NCBI RefSeq assembly: GCF_013283785.1
Contig: NZ_JABCPZ010000004.1
Location: forward strand, 57,229-121,228
Length of the DNA: 64,000 bases
Origin: Nonomuraea antri
GTDB lineage: Bacteria > Actinomycetota > Actinomycetes > Streptosporangiales > Streptosporangiaceae
Reading direction: 5' to 3'
A program made the translations under genes and the position numbers. Of this stretch, positions 40,569 to 49,976 are shown one piece after another (position 1 is the stretch's first letter; each line of letters opens with the position of its first letter). The notes under the pieces are model-generated. The model did not search any database and was not told the origin of the DNA. It saw only the letters and a list, made by a program, of their open reading frames with translations.

Positions 40569-42572
40569 ATGCGTACGTGGGCGAAGGCATCTACCCCTGC
40601 GGCCCTGCTCGCGGTTGCGGTCATGTCTTTCGGCAGCGGAACCGCGCTCGCCGACACCTCGGGCAACTCATCGGTCGGCGGCGGTAACCAGGTCAACCTG
40701 CCGATCTCACTGCCTATCGACATCAGCGGCAACTCCGTCGCCGCGGCCGGCGAGTCGGACGCGTCCTCCCAGGGCGGCGCGACGGTGGTCAACACCGGCA
40801 AGGGCGGCATACCGAACAGGACCTCGGGCAACTCGAGCGTGCTCGGCGGCAACCAGGTCAACGCACCCATCAGCGCCCCGGTCAACGCCTGTGGCAACGC
40901 GATCTCGCTGTTCGGCAGCTCCGACGCGGGCTGCAAGGGCGGCGCGACCGTGCAGAACTCGGGAAGGGGCGGCGCGGGCGGCAACCGTACCTCGGGCGAC
41001 TCCAGCCTGCTCGGCGGCAACCAGGTCACCGCGCCGGTCTCGGCCCCGCTGAACGCCTGCGGCAACGCGCTGGCGATCTTCGGCGACGCCACCGCGGGCT
41101 GCAAGGGCGGCTCGGCGGTGCACAACACCGGTACGGGCCCCGGCGGCAACAGCACCTCGGGCCGGTCCTCCGCGCTCGGCGGCAACCAGGTCATCGCCCC
41201 GGTCAGCGGGCCGATCAACATCTGCGGCAACGCGGTGGCGGTGTTCGGCGAGGCGTTCTCCGGCTGCAAGGGCGGATCGTCCGTCACCAACCACGGCGGG
41301 CCGCGTGACCACGGCTACATGGCCGCGCCGAGCTCGAACGGCAACGACACCGACGGACGTTTCGGCGCCGGCAGCGGCAACCAGGTGATCTCCCCGGTCA
41401 GCCTGCCGATCACGGCCTGCGGCAACGCGGCGGGCAACGCGCCCGCCGGGTGCGCGGGCGGCTCCTCCGTCGAGAACGACGGCGGCGGCTCGGGCGCGGG
41501 CGGCAACACCACGTCAGGGCGGTCCGGCGTGCTGAGCGGCAACCAGGTCGTCGCGCCGGTCACCGCGCCGGTGAACGTGTGCGGCAACGCGGTGGCCGTG
41601 CTCGGCGAGGCGTTCGCCGGCTGCCGCGGCGGCGTCTCGGTCAAGAACGGCGGCCGGGGCGCGGGCGGCAACGTCACCTCCGGGCGGTCCGGCGTCGGCT
41701 CGGGCAACCAGCTCGTGGCCCCGATCACCGCTCCGGTCAACGTCTGCGGCAACGCCGCCGCGGTGCTCGGGCTGTCCGAGGCCCACTGCAAGGGCGGCGC
41801 GGTCGCCTCGCCGCACCACGGCGTCGGCGGTGGCGGCAACCTGACCTCGGGCAGGTCCGGGGTGCTGGCGGGCAACCAGGTGATCGCGCCGATCACCGCT
41901 CCGGTCAACGTCTGCGGCAACGCCGCGGCCGTCCTGGGTGACGCGGCGGCCGGTTGCCTCGGCGGCTCGCACGTCGGCGACCCGGGTCACGAGCCCCGCG
42001 ACGCCTTCGACCGCTTCGCGCAGAGCAGCGGCAAGGTCGAGGCGGGCAAGGGCGGCGGCGGCCTGCTGCCGGCGCTCCCCGTCGTCCCCGCGCTGAGCGG
42101 CCTGCAGGACGTCGGCAACGTCACCCAGCAGATGCGCGCCGGCGGCGGTGGCCTGCCCGCGCTGCCCGTCGTCGGCGACGTGTCGCAGACGCTCGGCCTG
42201 CCCGCTCTGCCGTCGCTGCCCGGTCTGCCCGGCCAGGCGCAGACCCCGGCCGAGCCCGCCGCTCCGGCCAAGCCCGCCAAGCGGGGCAAGACGCCTGCCG
42301 CTGACCGGGCCGACGCCGCGACCCCGGCCGGCTCGTCCTCGCCGCTGGCGCCGGCGACCGACCTGGTCGCCTCCACCCCGGTCGGCGGCGCCGTGACCTC
42401 GGCCGCCGGCAGCCTGCCCGTGGGCGGCCTGGGCCTGATGAGCGCCGCTCAGCCCGCGGGCGTCACCGGGATGAACTCCAGCTCGCTGCTCGCGCTGGTC
42501 GTCGGCGGGATGCTGGCCGCCTCGGCCACGCTGTTCGCGAGCGCCCGCCGGTTCCGGTTCGGCAAGAAGTGA
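40569..42572 (+). CDS. Large chaplin-like surface protein with eight repeats and a C-terminal membrane anchor
   Basis: 667 residues. Signal peptide (PAALLAVAVMSFGSGTALA). Then come eight chaplin-type units of about 47-60 residues, each opening T(S/D)G(N/R/D)S or similar, GNQV-x-(A/L)P(V/I)S-x-P and (A/I/V)CGNA. Units 2-8 each hold two Cys; unit 1 has none. Chaplins are amyloid-forming proteins of actinomycete aerial hyphae and spores; normal members have one or two units. The C-terminal 250 residues are Pro/Ala/Gly-rich and end in a membrane helix (SLLALVVGGMLAASATLFASA) with a basic tail and no visible sortase motif. Confidence 0.85.
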   Translation: MRTWAKASTPAALLAVAVMSFGSGTALADTSGNSSVGGGNQVNLPISLPIDISGNSVAAAGESDASSQGGATVVNTGKGGIPNRTSGNSSVLGGNQVNAPISAPVNACGNAISLFGSSDAGCKGGATVQNSGRGGAGGNRTSGDSSLLGGNQVTAPVSAPLNACGNALAIFGDATAGCKGGSAVHNTGTGPGGNSTSGRSSALGGNQVIAPVSGPINICGNAVAVFGEAFSGCKGGSSVTNHGGPRDHGYMAAPSSNGNDTDGRFGAGSGNQVISPVSLPITACGNAAGNAPAGCAGGSSVENDGGGSGAGGNTTSGRSGVLSGNQVVAPVTAPVNVCGNAVAVLGEAFAGCRGGVSVKNGGRGAGGNVTSGRSGVGSGNQLVAPITAPVNVCGNAAAVLGLSEAHCKGGAVASPHHGVGGGGNLTSGRSGVLAGNQVIAPITAPVNVCGNAAAVLGDAAAGCLGGSHVGDPGHEPRDAFDRFAQSSGKVEAGKGGGGLLPALPVVPALSGLQDVGNVTQQMRAGGGGLPALPVVGDVSQTLGLPALPSLPGLPGQAQTPAEPAAPAKPAKRGKTPAADRADAATPAGSSSPLAPATDLVASTPVGGAVTSAAGSLPVGGLGLMSAAQPAGVTGMNSSSLLALVVGGMLAASATLFASARRFRFGKK

Positions 42573-42734
42573 ACATCGGGTCGGATGTAACACCAGGCAG
42601 GACGTAACACCAGATGCGGTTGCTGCTCATCCGCCGTGAGCAGCAGCGAGAGATGCTTTGCCCGTTCCGGGGGCGCGGCCCGGGGCGGGCAAAGCCATGT
42701 CCAGGTTCGGTCACGCAGGCATGTCCGGGTTCGG

Positions 42735-42926
42735 TCACGTGGTGAGGGTGCTGCGGACCCGCATGACCTTGCGGCGGAGCCGTACGTGGCGGCTGCCGTC
42801 GGGGTGGAGCCGCACCCGGGCGAGCTCCCACTGTCCGTACTCGGCGTGTTCGGTCAGCAGTTGACGTGCTGCTTCACGAGTGAGGTCGCGCGGGATGAAG
42901 ATATCCATGTAGGAGTAGTCGAGCAC
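42735..42926 (-). CDS. DUF5703 family protein
   Basis: 63 residues from a GTG, GGAG about 10 bases upstream. The pattern FIPRDLTREAARQLLTEHAEYGQWELARVRLHPDGSRHV, RLRRKVMRVRSTL is DUF5703, a conserved small actinobacterial protein of unknown function found beside topA. Its gene faces topA divergently. Confidence 0.78.
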   Translation of the reverse strand: MLDYSYMDIFIPRDLTREAARQLLTEHAEYGQWELARVRLHPDGSRHVRLRRKVMRVRSTLTT

Positions 42927-43118
42927 AACGATTAGTCTCCAGGGTGAGTCAGGGCGCCATGCCGCTCGCTGGGCCTTATTCTGCGTGCTTGTGGGTGGAC
43001 CCGGAAGCTAGTGGGTAGCCCCGGGGGAAGGAAATTTCCGCGAGTCGGGTTACCTTTCAGATCTGTGCCGGCTCCCGGTAGGGGGATTTGCAAGCGAACA
43101 GTGAGGTAGGGAAGCAGC

Positions 43119-45857
43119 GTGCCAGCCAACAACGGCAGCACCGGCGGAACACGCCTGGTGATCGTCGAGTCGCCCGCCAAGGCGAAGACGATCAAGGAAT
43201 ACCTCGGTGCTGGCTACATCGTCGAGTCCAGCATCGGCCACATCCGTGACCTGCCGGAGAAGGCCGACGAGATCCCCGAGCAGTTCAAGGGGAAGCCGTG
43301 GGCACGGCTGGGCGTGAACGTCGAGCACGAGTTCGAGCCGCTGTACGTGGTCAACCCCGACAAGAAGGCGCAGGTCAGCAAGCTGAAGCAGCTGCTGAAA
43401 GACGCCGACGAACTCTACCTGGCCACTGACGAGGACCGTGAGGGCGAGGCCATCGCCTGGCACCTGCGCGAGGTGCTCAAGCCGCGGGTGCCGGTGCACC
43501 GCATGGTCTTCCACGAGATCACGCCGCAGGCCATCCGCGACGCGGTCTCCAACCCCCGTGACCTGAACCTCCGGCTGGTCGACGCGCAGGAGACCCGGCG
43601 CATCCTCGACCGTCTCTACGGGTACGAGGTCAGCCCCGTCCTGTGGAAGAAGGTCAAGCCCAGGCTGTCGGCGGGGCGGGTGCAGTCGGTGGCGACGCGC
43701 CTGGTGGTGGAGCGCGAGCGGGAGCGCATGGCGTTCACCGCCGCCCACTACTGGGACCTGCAGGCGCTGTTCGACACGAACAAGGCGGAGGAGCGCCCGC
43801 GCGACTTCAACGCGACCCTGACCGGGGTCGACGGCAAGCGGGTGGCCCAGGGCCGCGACTTCGGCAGCACCGGGCAGCTCAAGAACGCCGACGTGCTCCA
43901 CCTGTCCGAGGCCGCCGCCGCCGAACTGGCCGGACGGCTCCAGGGCACGTCGTTCGCGGTCAAGTCGGTCGAGCGCAAGCCGTACACGCGCAAGCCTTAC
44001 GCGCCGTTCCGTACGACGACGTTGCAGCAGGAGGCCAGCCGCAAGCTGGGCTTCTCCGCGAAGTACACGATGCAGGTCGCGCAGCGCCTGTACGAGCAGG
44101 GTTTCATCACCTACATGCGTACCGACAGCATCACGCTGTCGGAGACCGCCATCGCGGCCGCGCGGTCGCAGGCGATCAAGCTGTACGGCGCCGCGTACGT
44201 GCCGGACAAGCCGCGCGTCTACTCCAGCAAGGTGAAGAGCGCGCAGGAGGCGCACGAGGCGATCAGGCCGTCGGGCGAGGAGTTCCGCACGCCGGGCGAG
44301 ACCGGGCTGAACGGCGACATGTTCCGCCTGTACGAGCTGATCTGGCAGCGCACCGTGTCGTCCCAGATGAAGGACGCGGTCGGCGAGTCGATCAGCGTCA
44401 AGGTGGGCGGCAGGTCGTCCTCGGGCGAGGACGTCGAGTTCAGCGCCTCGGGCCGGACGATCACGTTCTACGGGTTCCTCAAGGCCTACGTCGAGGGCGC
44501 CGACGACCCGTCGACCGACCGCGACGACTCGGAGAAGCGGCTGCCGAACCTGGCCGAGGGCGACGTGCTGAGCGTGTCGCGGCTCGACGTGGCCGGCCAC
44601 TCGACCAAGCCGCCCGCGCGTTACACCGAGGCGTCGCTGGTCAAGGAGTTGGAGGATCGGGAGATCGGGCGTCCTTCGACGTACGCCTCGATCATCGGGA
44701 CGATCCTGGACCGCGGCTACGTGTTCAAGAAGGGCACCGCGCTGGTGCCGTCGTTCCTGGCGTTCGCCGTGGTCAACCTGCTCGAGCAGCATTTCGGCAA
44801 CCTGGTCGACTACGACTTCACGGCCGAGATGGAGAAGGTGCTCGACGACATCGCCAACGACCGGGCGGAGCGCGTGCCTGAGCTGCAGCGCTTCTACTAC
44901 GGTTCCGGCGACGGCGACGAGGGCCTGAAGGAGATGGTCACCGACCTCGGCGACATCGACGCCAAGGAGATCAGCTCGTTCCCGATCAAGGGCACGGACA
45001 TCGTGCTGCGGGTCGGCAGGTACGGCCCGTACCTCGATCGTGAGGGCGCGCGGGTGAACGTGCCCGAGGACATGACCCCCGACGAGCTGACCGGGGAGAA
45101 GGCCGAGGAGCTGTTCTCGCGGCCGACCGGCGACCGCGAGCTGGGCCGCGACCCGGTGAGCGGCAACATGATCGTGGCCAAGGACGGGCGGTACGGCCCT
45201 TATGTGACCGAAGTCCTGCCCGAGCCGCCGGCCGAGGAAGAGGCGCCGAAGCGGCGGACCAAGAAGGCCGACGCGCCGAAGCCGCGCACCAGCTCGCTGT
45301 TCAAGTCGATGTCGCTGGACACGATCACGCTCGACGACGCGTTGCGGCTGCTCCAGATCCCGCGCGTGGTGGGCGATCTGGAGGGCGAGCAGGTCGTCGC
45401 GGCCAACGGCAAGTTCGGTCCTTACATCAAGAAGGGGACGGACTCGCGGTCGCTGGCGTCCGAGGAGGACCTGCTCACGGTCACGATCGAGCAGGCCAAG
45501 GAGCTGTTCGCGCAGCCGAAGCAGCGCGGCAGGCGGGCGGCCGCCGCCGCGCCGCTGCGTGAGCTGGGCGAGGATCCGCAGTCGAAGAAGCCCGTGGTGG
45601 TCAAGGAAGGGCGGTTCGGCCCGTACGTGACCGACGGCGAGACGAACGCGTCGCTGCGCAAGGGCGACACGGTCGAGGACATCACGATCGAGCGGGCGGC
45701 CGAGCTGCTGGCCGAGCGGCGTGAGCGGGCGCCGGCGCCGAAGAAGACCACGAGGAAGGCGCCGGCGAAGAAGACCACGACGGCGAAGAAGACCTCGAAC
45801 ACGAAGACGACCACGGCGAAGGCGACCACTGCGAAGAAGCCCGCGGCCAAATCGTAA
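43119..45857 (+). CDS. topA: DNA topoisomerase I
   Basis: 912 residues from a GTG. The Toprim domain starts LVIVESPAKAKTIKEYLG and has the metal-binding ATDEDREGEAIAWHL. The nucleophilic Tyr332 lies in QGFITYMRTDSI. C-terminal Topo_C_Rpt repeats follow (GRYGPYVTE, GKFGPYIKKG, GRFGPYVTDGE). The tail is Lys/Ala/Thr-rich (KKTTRKAPAKKTTTAKK), usual in actinobacterial TopA. It relaxes negative supercoils and is essential. The length is normal for actinobacteria. Confidence 0.97.
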   Translation: MPANNGSTGGTRLVIVESPAKAKTIKEYLGAGYIVESSIGHIRDLPEKADEIPEQFKGKPWARLGVNVEHEFEPLYVVNPDKKAQVSKLKQLLKDADELYLATDEDREGEAIAWHLREVLKPRVPVHRMVFHEITPQAIRDAVSNPRDLNLRLVDAQETRRILDRLYGYEVSPVLWKKVKPRLSAGRVQSVATRLVVERERERMAFTAAHYWDLQALFDTNKAEERPRDFNATLTGVDGKRVAQGRDFGSTGQLKNADVLHLSEAAAAELAGRLQGTSFAVKSVERKPYTRKPYAPFRTTTLQQEASRKLGFSAKYTMQVAQRLYEQGFITYMRTDSITLSETAIAAARSQAIKLYGAAYVPDKPRVYSSKVKSAQEAHEAIRPSGEEFRTPGETGLNGDMFRLYELIWQRTVSSQMKDAVGESISVKVGGRSSSGEDVEFSASGRTITFYGFLKAYVEGADDPSTDRDDSEKRLPNLAEGDVLSVSRLDVAGHSTKPPARYTEASLVKELEDREIGRPSTYASIIGTILDRGYVFKKGTALVPSFLAFAVVNLLEQHFGNLVDYDFTAEMEKVLDDIANDRAERVPELQRFYYGSGDGDEGLKEMVTDLGDIDAKEISSFPIKGTDIVLRVGRYGPYLDREGARVNVPEDMTPDELTGEKAEELFSRPTGDRELGRDPVSGNMIVAKDGRYGPYVTEVLPEPPAEEEAPKRRTKKADAPKPRTSSLFKSMSLDTITLDDALRLLQIPRVVGDLEGEQVVAANGKFGPYIKKGTDSRSLASEEDLLTVTIEQAKELFAQPKQRGRRAAAAAPLRELGEDPQSKKPVVVKEGRFGPYVTDGETNASLRKGDTVEDITIERAAELLAERRERAPAPKKTTRKAPAKKTTTAKKTSNTKTTTAKATTAKKPAAKS

Positions 45858-45871
45858 GTAGCATCATTTGT

Positions 45872-47164
45872 GTGGCCTTTGTATTGATCTTCGTGGGTTT
45901 GGTGCTCGCGGCCCATCTGTATGTGTGGCACCGGCTGGTGCGTTCCACCACGCTCCCCGGGGGGCGGCTGCGTAAGTCGCTGTCCTGGGGAGTGGTGGGA
46001 TTGTTCCTGCTGGTCGTCGCCACTTTTCTGGGGACGCGGCTGGAATATGGGAAATGGCTGGCATGGCCGGGGTACGTGTGGATCGCCCTGATGTTCTACC
46101 TGGTCGTCATCCTGGCCGTGCTGGAGATTCCCCGGGCCGTGGTCGTGGCGTTCCTGCGCAGGTCCGAGCGCCGGGCCGAGGCCGGGGTCGCAGCGGTTCC
46201 GGCTGAGGCCGCGGCGGTCGCCGTCCCTGCTGGTGGTGGGCCTGCAGGTGGGCCTACGGGGGGTGGGGCCGCCGAGTCGCTGGACGCCGCGCCCGCTGCG
46301 GCGGAGGGCACGTCCGGCGTTCCGGACGCGGTCCTGAGCAGGCGGTTGTTCCTCGGGCGCACCACGGCGGCCGTCGCCGGCGTCGCCGCGCTGGGCACGG
46401 TCGGGTACGGCATGCGCACCGCGCTGGGCGACCCGGTGATCGAACCGGTCAAGGTGACGCTGCCCAAGCTCGACCCCCGGCTCAGCGGGCTGCGGTTCGC
46501 CGTGGTCAGCGACATCCACCTGGGGCCGCTCACGGGCAAGGCGCACACCGAGCGGATCGTCCGGATGATCAACGGGCTGGAGGCCGACGTAGTCGCCATC
46601 GTCGGCGACCTGGTCGACGGCTCGGTGGCCGAGCTGGGCCCGCTGGCCAGGCCGCTGCGGGGGCTCGAGTCGCGTTACGGGTCCTATTTCGTGACGGGGA
46701 ACCACGAATACTTCGCACCGGGCGGGCCCGTCGAGTGGATCGAGGAGCTCGACCGGCTCGGCGTCCGCTCACTGCGTAACGAGCGGGTGGAGATCAAGCA
46801 CCAGGGCGCCGTACTGGATCTGGCCGGCGTGAACGACGTCGGCGGGACGTCCTCGGGCGACGGGCCCGACTTCGTCAAGGCGCTCGGCGGGCGTGACACC
46901 AGCCGGTCCACGGTGCTGCTCGCGCACCAGCCGATCCAGGTCGCCGAGGCCGCGAAACACGGCGTCGACCTGCAGCTGTCCGGGCACACGCACGGTGGTC
47001 AGATCGTGCCGTTCAACCTGGTGGTGGGCCTGCAGCAGCCGGTGGTGTCGGGGCTGGCCACGCGCGACGGCGTGCAGGTGTACGTCACGCGCGGCGCCGG
47101 TTTCTGGGGCCCGCCGGTACGGGTGGGCGCGCCGCCGGAAATCACGCTCTTGGAACTTAGGTGA
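45872..47164 (+). CDS. Membrane-anchored metallophosphoesterase
   Basis: 430 residues from a GTG 14 bases after topA. N-terminal hydrophobic segments (FVLIFVGLVLAAHLYVWH; VVGLFLLVVATFLG; VWIALMFYLVVILAVLEI), a Pro/Ala linker and an Arg-rich twin-Arg-like stretch before a further helix. The calcineurin-like catalytic domain follows: VVSDIHLGPL, GDLVDG, GNHEYF and SGHTHGGQI. It resembles YaeI/YkuE-type phosphodiesterases acting on envelope lipids or phosphodiesters. The substrate is unknown. Confidence 0.85.
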   Translation: MAFVLIFVGLVLAAHLYVWHRLVRSTTLPGGRLRKSLSWGVVGLFLLVVATFLGTRLEYGKWLAWPGYVWIALMFYLVVILAVLEIPRAVVVAFLRRSERRAEAGVAAVPAEAAAVAVPAGGGPAGGPTGGGAAESLDAAPAAAEGTSGVPDAVLSRRLFLGRTTAAVAGVAALGTVGYGMRTALGDPVIEPVKVTLPKLDPRLSGLRFAVVSDIHLGPLTGKAHTERIVRMINGLEADVVAIVGDLVDGSVAELGPLARPLRGLESRYGSYFVTGNHEYFAPGGPVEWIEELDRLGVRSLRNERVEIKHQGAVLDLAGVNDVGGTSSGDGPDFVKALGGRDTSRSTVLLAHQPIQVAEAAKHGVDLQLSGHTHGGQIVPFNLVVGLQQPVVSGLATRDGVQVYVTRGAGFWGPPVRVGAPPEITLLELR

Positions 47165-47205
47165 CTTATCGTTAATCGCTGGTGACCTTGAGCCACCTGG
47201 GCGTA

Positions 47206-47221
47206 GTATCCATCCGGATAC
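47206..47221 (+). promoter_or_regulatory. Palindromic operator candidate before the HTH gene
   Basis: GTATCC (47206-47211) ATCC GGATAC (47216-47221) is a perfect 6-bp dyad, 13 bases before the ATG and overlapping the ribosome site (GGGAGG). It fits autoregulation by the encoded HTH protein. Confidence 0.4.
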
Positions 47222-47234
47222 CCGGGAGGTGGCC

Positions 47235-47816
47235 ATGATCTCTTCCTCGGCCGAGGGGGTGCTGCGGCGGGCGGTGCTGAAGCCCGCGCCCGACGTGGCG
47301 TTCTGGGCCAGGCGCGGCGGGCTGCTGTTCAAGCAGGCCAGACACGCGGCCAGCATGAACCAGCAGGCCCTGGCCAGCGTGAGCGGCACCTCGCGCACCA
47401 CGTTGTCGGCTTATGAGCACGGCAGGAAGTCGCCCACGCTCGAGACCGCCGGCCGCATCCTCGACGCGGCCGGGTTCCGGCTGGTGCTCGAACCGAAGGT
47501 GGAGTTCACCCGCCACGTGGGCGACGACGGTGTCGCGTTCCACGTGCCCGACGTCCTGGTGCGATTGCCCGTCGGCCAGGCGCTCGGGATCGTCGCGTTC
47601 CGCGGGCGGCGCTACCGGCTGGCCGACCGGGGCGAGCGCGGGCGGGCGTACGCGGCGCTGCTGTGCGCGGGCGCGCCGCGCGAGCTGCTCGACCACGTCG
47701 ACGGCGCGTTCCTGGCCGAGCTCTGGCCCGAGCTCGAGCTGCCGTCCTGGGTCAGGGCCGCGTGGCGGCCGCTGATCGAACAGGTACGACGAGCCGGTGA
47801 TTTTCGGGATGTGTAA
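47235..47816 (+). CDS. XRE-type HTH regulator
   Basis: 193 residues from the ATG at 47235. HTH: LLFKQARHAASMNQQALASVSGTSRTTLSAYEHGRKSPTLETAGRILDAAG. The following domain (VAFHVPDVLVRLPVGQALGIVAFRGRRYRLADR) is of unknown type; its end is Trp/Glu-rich. It is similar to small Cro/CI regulators near topA in Streptosporangiales. Its targets are unknown. Confidence 0.75.
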   Translation: MISSSAEGVLRRAVLKPAPDVAFWARRGGLLFKQARHAASMNQQALASVSGTSRTTLSAYEHGRKSPTLETAGRILDAAGFRLVLEPKVEFTRHVGDDGVAFHVPDVLVRLPVGQALGIVAFRGRRYRLADRGERGRAYAALLCAGAPRELLDHVDGAFLAELWPELELPSWVRAAWRPLIEQVRRAGDFRDV

Positions 47817-47923
47817 CATACGCGTGCCTTTTCGACGTAATACTCTCAGCGACGAGCAACCCGGTATATCCGGCTCGTCGTTTGCCTTCCCACTGCCTGC
47901 CGACACCTGGATACGCTGAAACC

Positions 47924-49966
47924 ATGACTGCCCCTGGCCGCCGCCGCCCGGCTCACGTGCTGGCCAATGCGCCTTTTCGCAGGCTCTGGATGGCCATGTC
48001 GGTGTGCAGTCTCGGCGACTGGCTGAACATCCTGGCGCTCACCGCCCTGGCGGGAAACCTCACCAAGGGCGACTACCGGGTGCAGTCGCTGGCCATCGGC
48101 GGCGTGTTCATCGCCAAGATGCTGCCCGCGATCCTGCTCGGGCCGCTGGCGGGCGCGTTCGCCGACCGCTTCGACCGGCGACTGACGATGTTCTACGCCG
48201 ACCTGGCCAGGTTCGCCGTGGTCCTGTCGATCCCGCTGGTGGGCAGCTATCAGTGGATCATCGTGGCGACGATCCTGGTCGAGTGCGTCAACCTGTTCTG
48301 GGTCCCGGCCAAGGACGCCACGGTGCCCAACCTGGTGCCCAAGGAACAGCTCGAATCGGCCAACCAGCTCAACCTGCTGGTCACGTACGGCAGCGCGCCG
48401 GTCGCGGCCCTCCTGTTCGCGGTGCTGTCGGTCGCGGGCGACGTGGCGAGCAGCCTGCTGCCCATGCTGACCGGCACGCACGCCACGGGGCTGGCGCTGG
48501 TCGTGAACGCGGCTGCCTACCTGGTGTCCGCCTTCCTGATCTTCACCTTGCGCGACATCCCCCGGCGCGACGGGGCGATCTCGACGCCGTCGGTGCTCAA
48601 GCAGATCGTCGAGGGCTGGCGGTTCGTGGGCGGCAACCGGCTGATCCGCGGGCTGATCATCGGCATGCTCGGCGCGTTCGCGGCCGGTGGCGCGGTGGTC
48701 GGTGTCGCCAAGATCTACGTGGGCGCGCTCGGCGGCGGCGACGCGGCCTACGGCGTGGTGTTCGGCGCCGTCTTCGTCGGCATGGCACTGGGCATGTTCT
48801 TCGGGCTGCGGCTGCTGCGCGAGCTGTCGCGGCGGCGGCTGTTCGGGCTGTCCATCACCGTGGCGGGTGCGGTGCTGGTGGCCATCGCGCTGATCCACAA
48901 CCTGGTGATCGTGGTCATGCTGACCGTGCTGCTCGGCGCCTGCGCCGGCATCGCCTGGATCATCGGCTACACGATGATCGGCCTCGAGGTCGAGGACTCG
49001 ATGCGCGGCCGCACGTTCTCGTTCCTGCAGTCGACGGCCAGGGTGACGCTGCTGCTCGTGGTGGCCGTGGCCAACCCGCTGGCGGCGTTGTTCGGCGAGC
49101 ACCTGTTCAAGGTGGGGCGGCTGGCCTACCAGTTCGACGGGTCCAACCTGGTGCTGATCGTCGGCGGCGTGCTGGCCACGGTCGTCGGCATCCTGGCGCT
49201 GCGTCACATGGACGACAGGAAGGGCGTCCCGCTGGCCGACGACCTGTTCGCGGCGCTGCGCGGGGAGAGCTACCAGCGCGAGGCCGAGGAGCAGGTGCCC
49301 GGCCTGTTCGTGGCCTTCGAGGGCGGCGAGGGGTCGGGGAAGACCACCCAGTCGAGGCTGCTGGCCATCTGGCTGCGCGACCAGGGCTACGACGTGGTGC
49401 AGACCCGCGAGCCCGGCTCGACCAAGATCGGCATGAGGCTGCGCGCGATCCTGCTCGACGCCGCGGAACGCGGGCTGTCGGCCCGTTCCGAGGCCCTGCT
49501 GTACGCCGCCGACCGGGCCGAGCACGTGGAGAAGGTGATCAGGCCCGCGCTCTACCGGGGCTCGGTGGTGGTCACCGACCGCTACGTCGACTCGTCGCTG
49601 GCCTACCAGGGCGCGGGCCGGGCGCTCGAGGCGGCGGACGTATCGAAGATCAACGCCTGGGCGACGGGCGGGCTGGTGCCGCACCTGACCGTGCTGATCG
49701 ACACGCCTCCTTCGGTGGGGCTGACCAGGCTGGGCGGGGCCGCCGACCGCATCGAGTCCGAGCCGCTGGAGTTCCACGAGCGGGTGCGCAAGGAGTTCCG
49801 CGCGCTGGCCGCCGCGGCCCCCGAGCGCTACCTGGTGGTCGACGGCACGCTGACGCAGCAGGAGATCACCCGCGAGATCCAGGACCGGGTCCGCGACATC
49901 CTGCCCGACCCGGTGCCCCAGGAGTCCGAAGACGCGACGGGCACGATGCCGGCCATCCGCGACTAG
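47924..49966 (+). CDS. tmk: MFS-type domain fused to thymidylate kinase
   Basis: 680 residues from the ATG at 47924. Residues 1 to about 450 form ten to twelve membrane helices of an MFS permease (RRLWMAMSVCSLGDWLNILALTALAGN; the conserved DRFDRRLTMFYADLARF loop). From about 460 follows dTMP kinase: PGLFVAFEGGEGSGKTTQSRLLA, TREPGSTKIG, VVTDRYVDSSLAYQGAGR. Such fusions are known in Streptomyces-like genomes. The kinase makes dTDP for DNA synthesis; the role of the permease half is not established. It is followed directly by holB. Confidence 0.9.
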   Translation: MTAPGRRRPAHVLANAPFRRLWMAMSVCSLGDWLNILALTALAGNLTKGDYRVQSLAIGGVFIAKMLPAILLGPLAGAFADRFDRRLTMFYADLARFAVVLSIPLVGSYQWIIVATILVECVNLFWVPAKDATVPNLVPKEQLESANQLNLLVTYGSAPVAALLFAVLSVAGDVASSLLPMLTGTHATGLALVVNAAAYLVSAFLIFTLRDIPRRDGAISTPSVLKQIVEGWRFVGGNRLIRGLIIGMLGAFAAGGAVVGVAKIYVGALGGGDAAYGVVFGAVFVGMALGMFFGLRLLRELSRRRLFGLSITVAGAVLVAIALIHNLVIVVMLTVLLGACAGIAWIIGYTMIGLEVEDSMRGRTFSFLQSTARVTLLLVVAVANPLAALFGEHLFKVGRLAYQFDGSNLVLIVGGVLATVVGILALRHMDDRKGVPLADDLFAALRGESYQREAEEQVPGLFVAFEGGEGSGKTTQSRLLAIWLRDQGYDVVQTREPGSTKIGMRLRAILLDAAERGLSARSEALLYAADRAEHVEKVIRPALYRGSVVVTDRYVDSSLAYQGAGRALEAADVSKINAWATGGLVPHLTVLIDTPPSVGLTRLGGAADRIESEPLEFHERVRKEFRALAAAAPERYLVVDGTLTQQEITREIQDRVRDILPDPVPQESEDATGTMPAIRD

Positions 49967-49976
49967 CCTTGACGCC

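Noticed and set aside
40600..42000. Repetitive tract as a possible CRISPR array
   Set aside because: The repeats are about 130-170 bases, in frame and encode chaplin units; spacers are not unique. No CRISPR array is present in the window.
43050..44792. Leftward 580-codon frame
   Set aside because: Antisense to topA; no recognisable motif.
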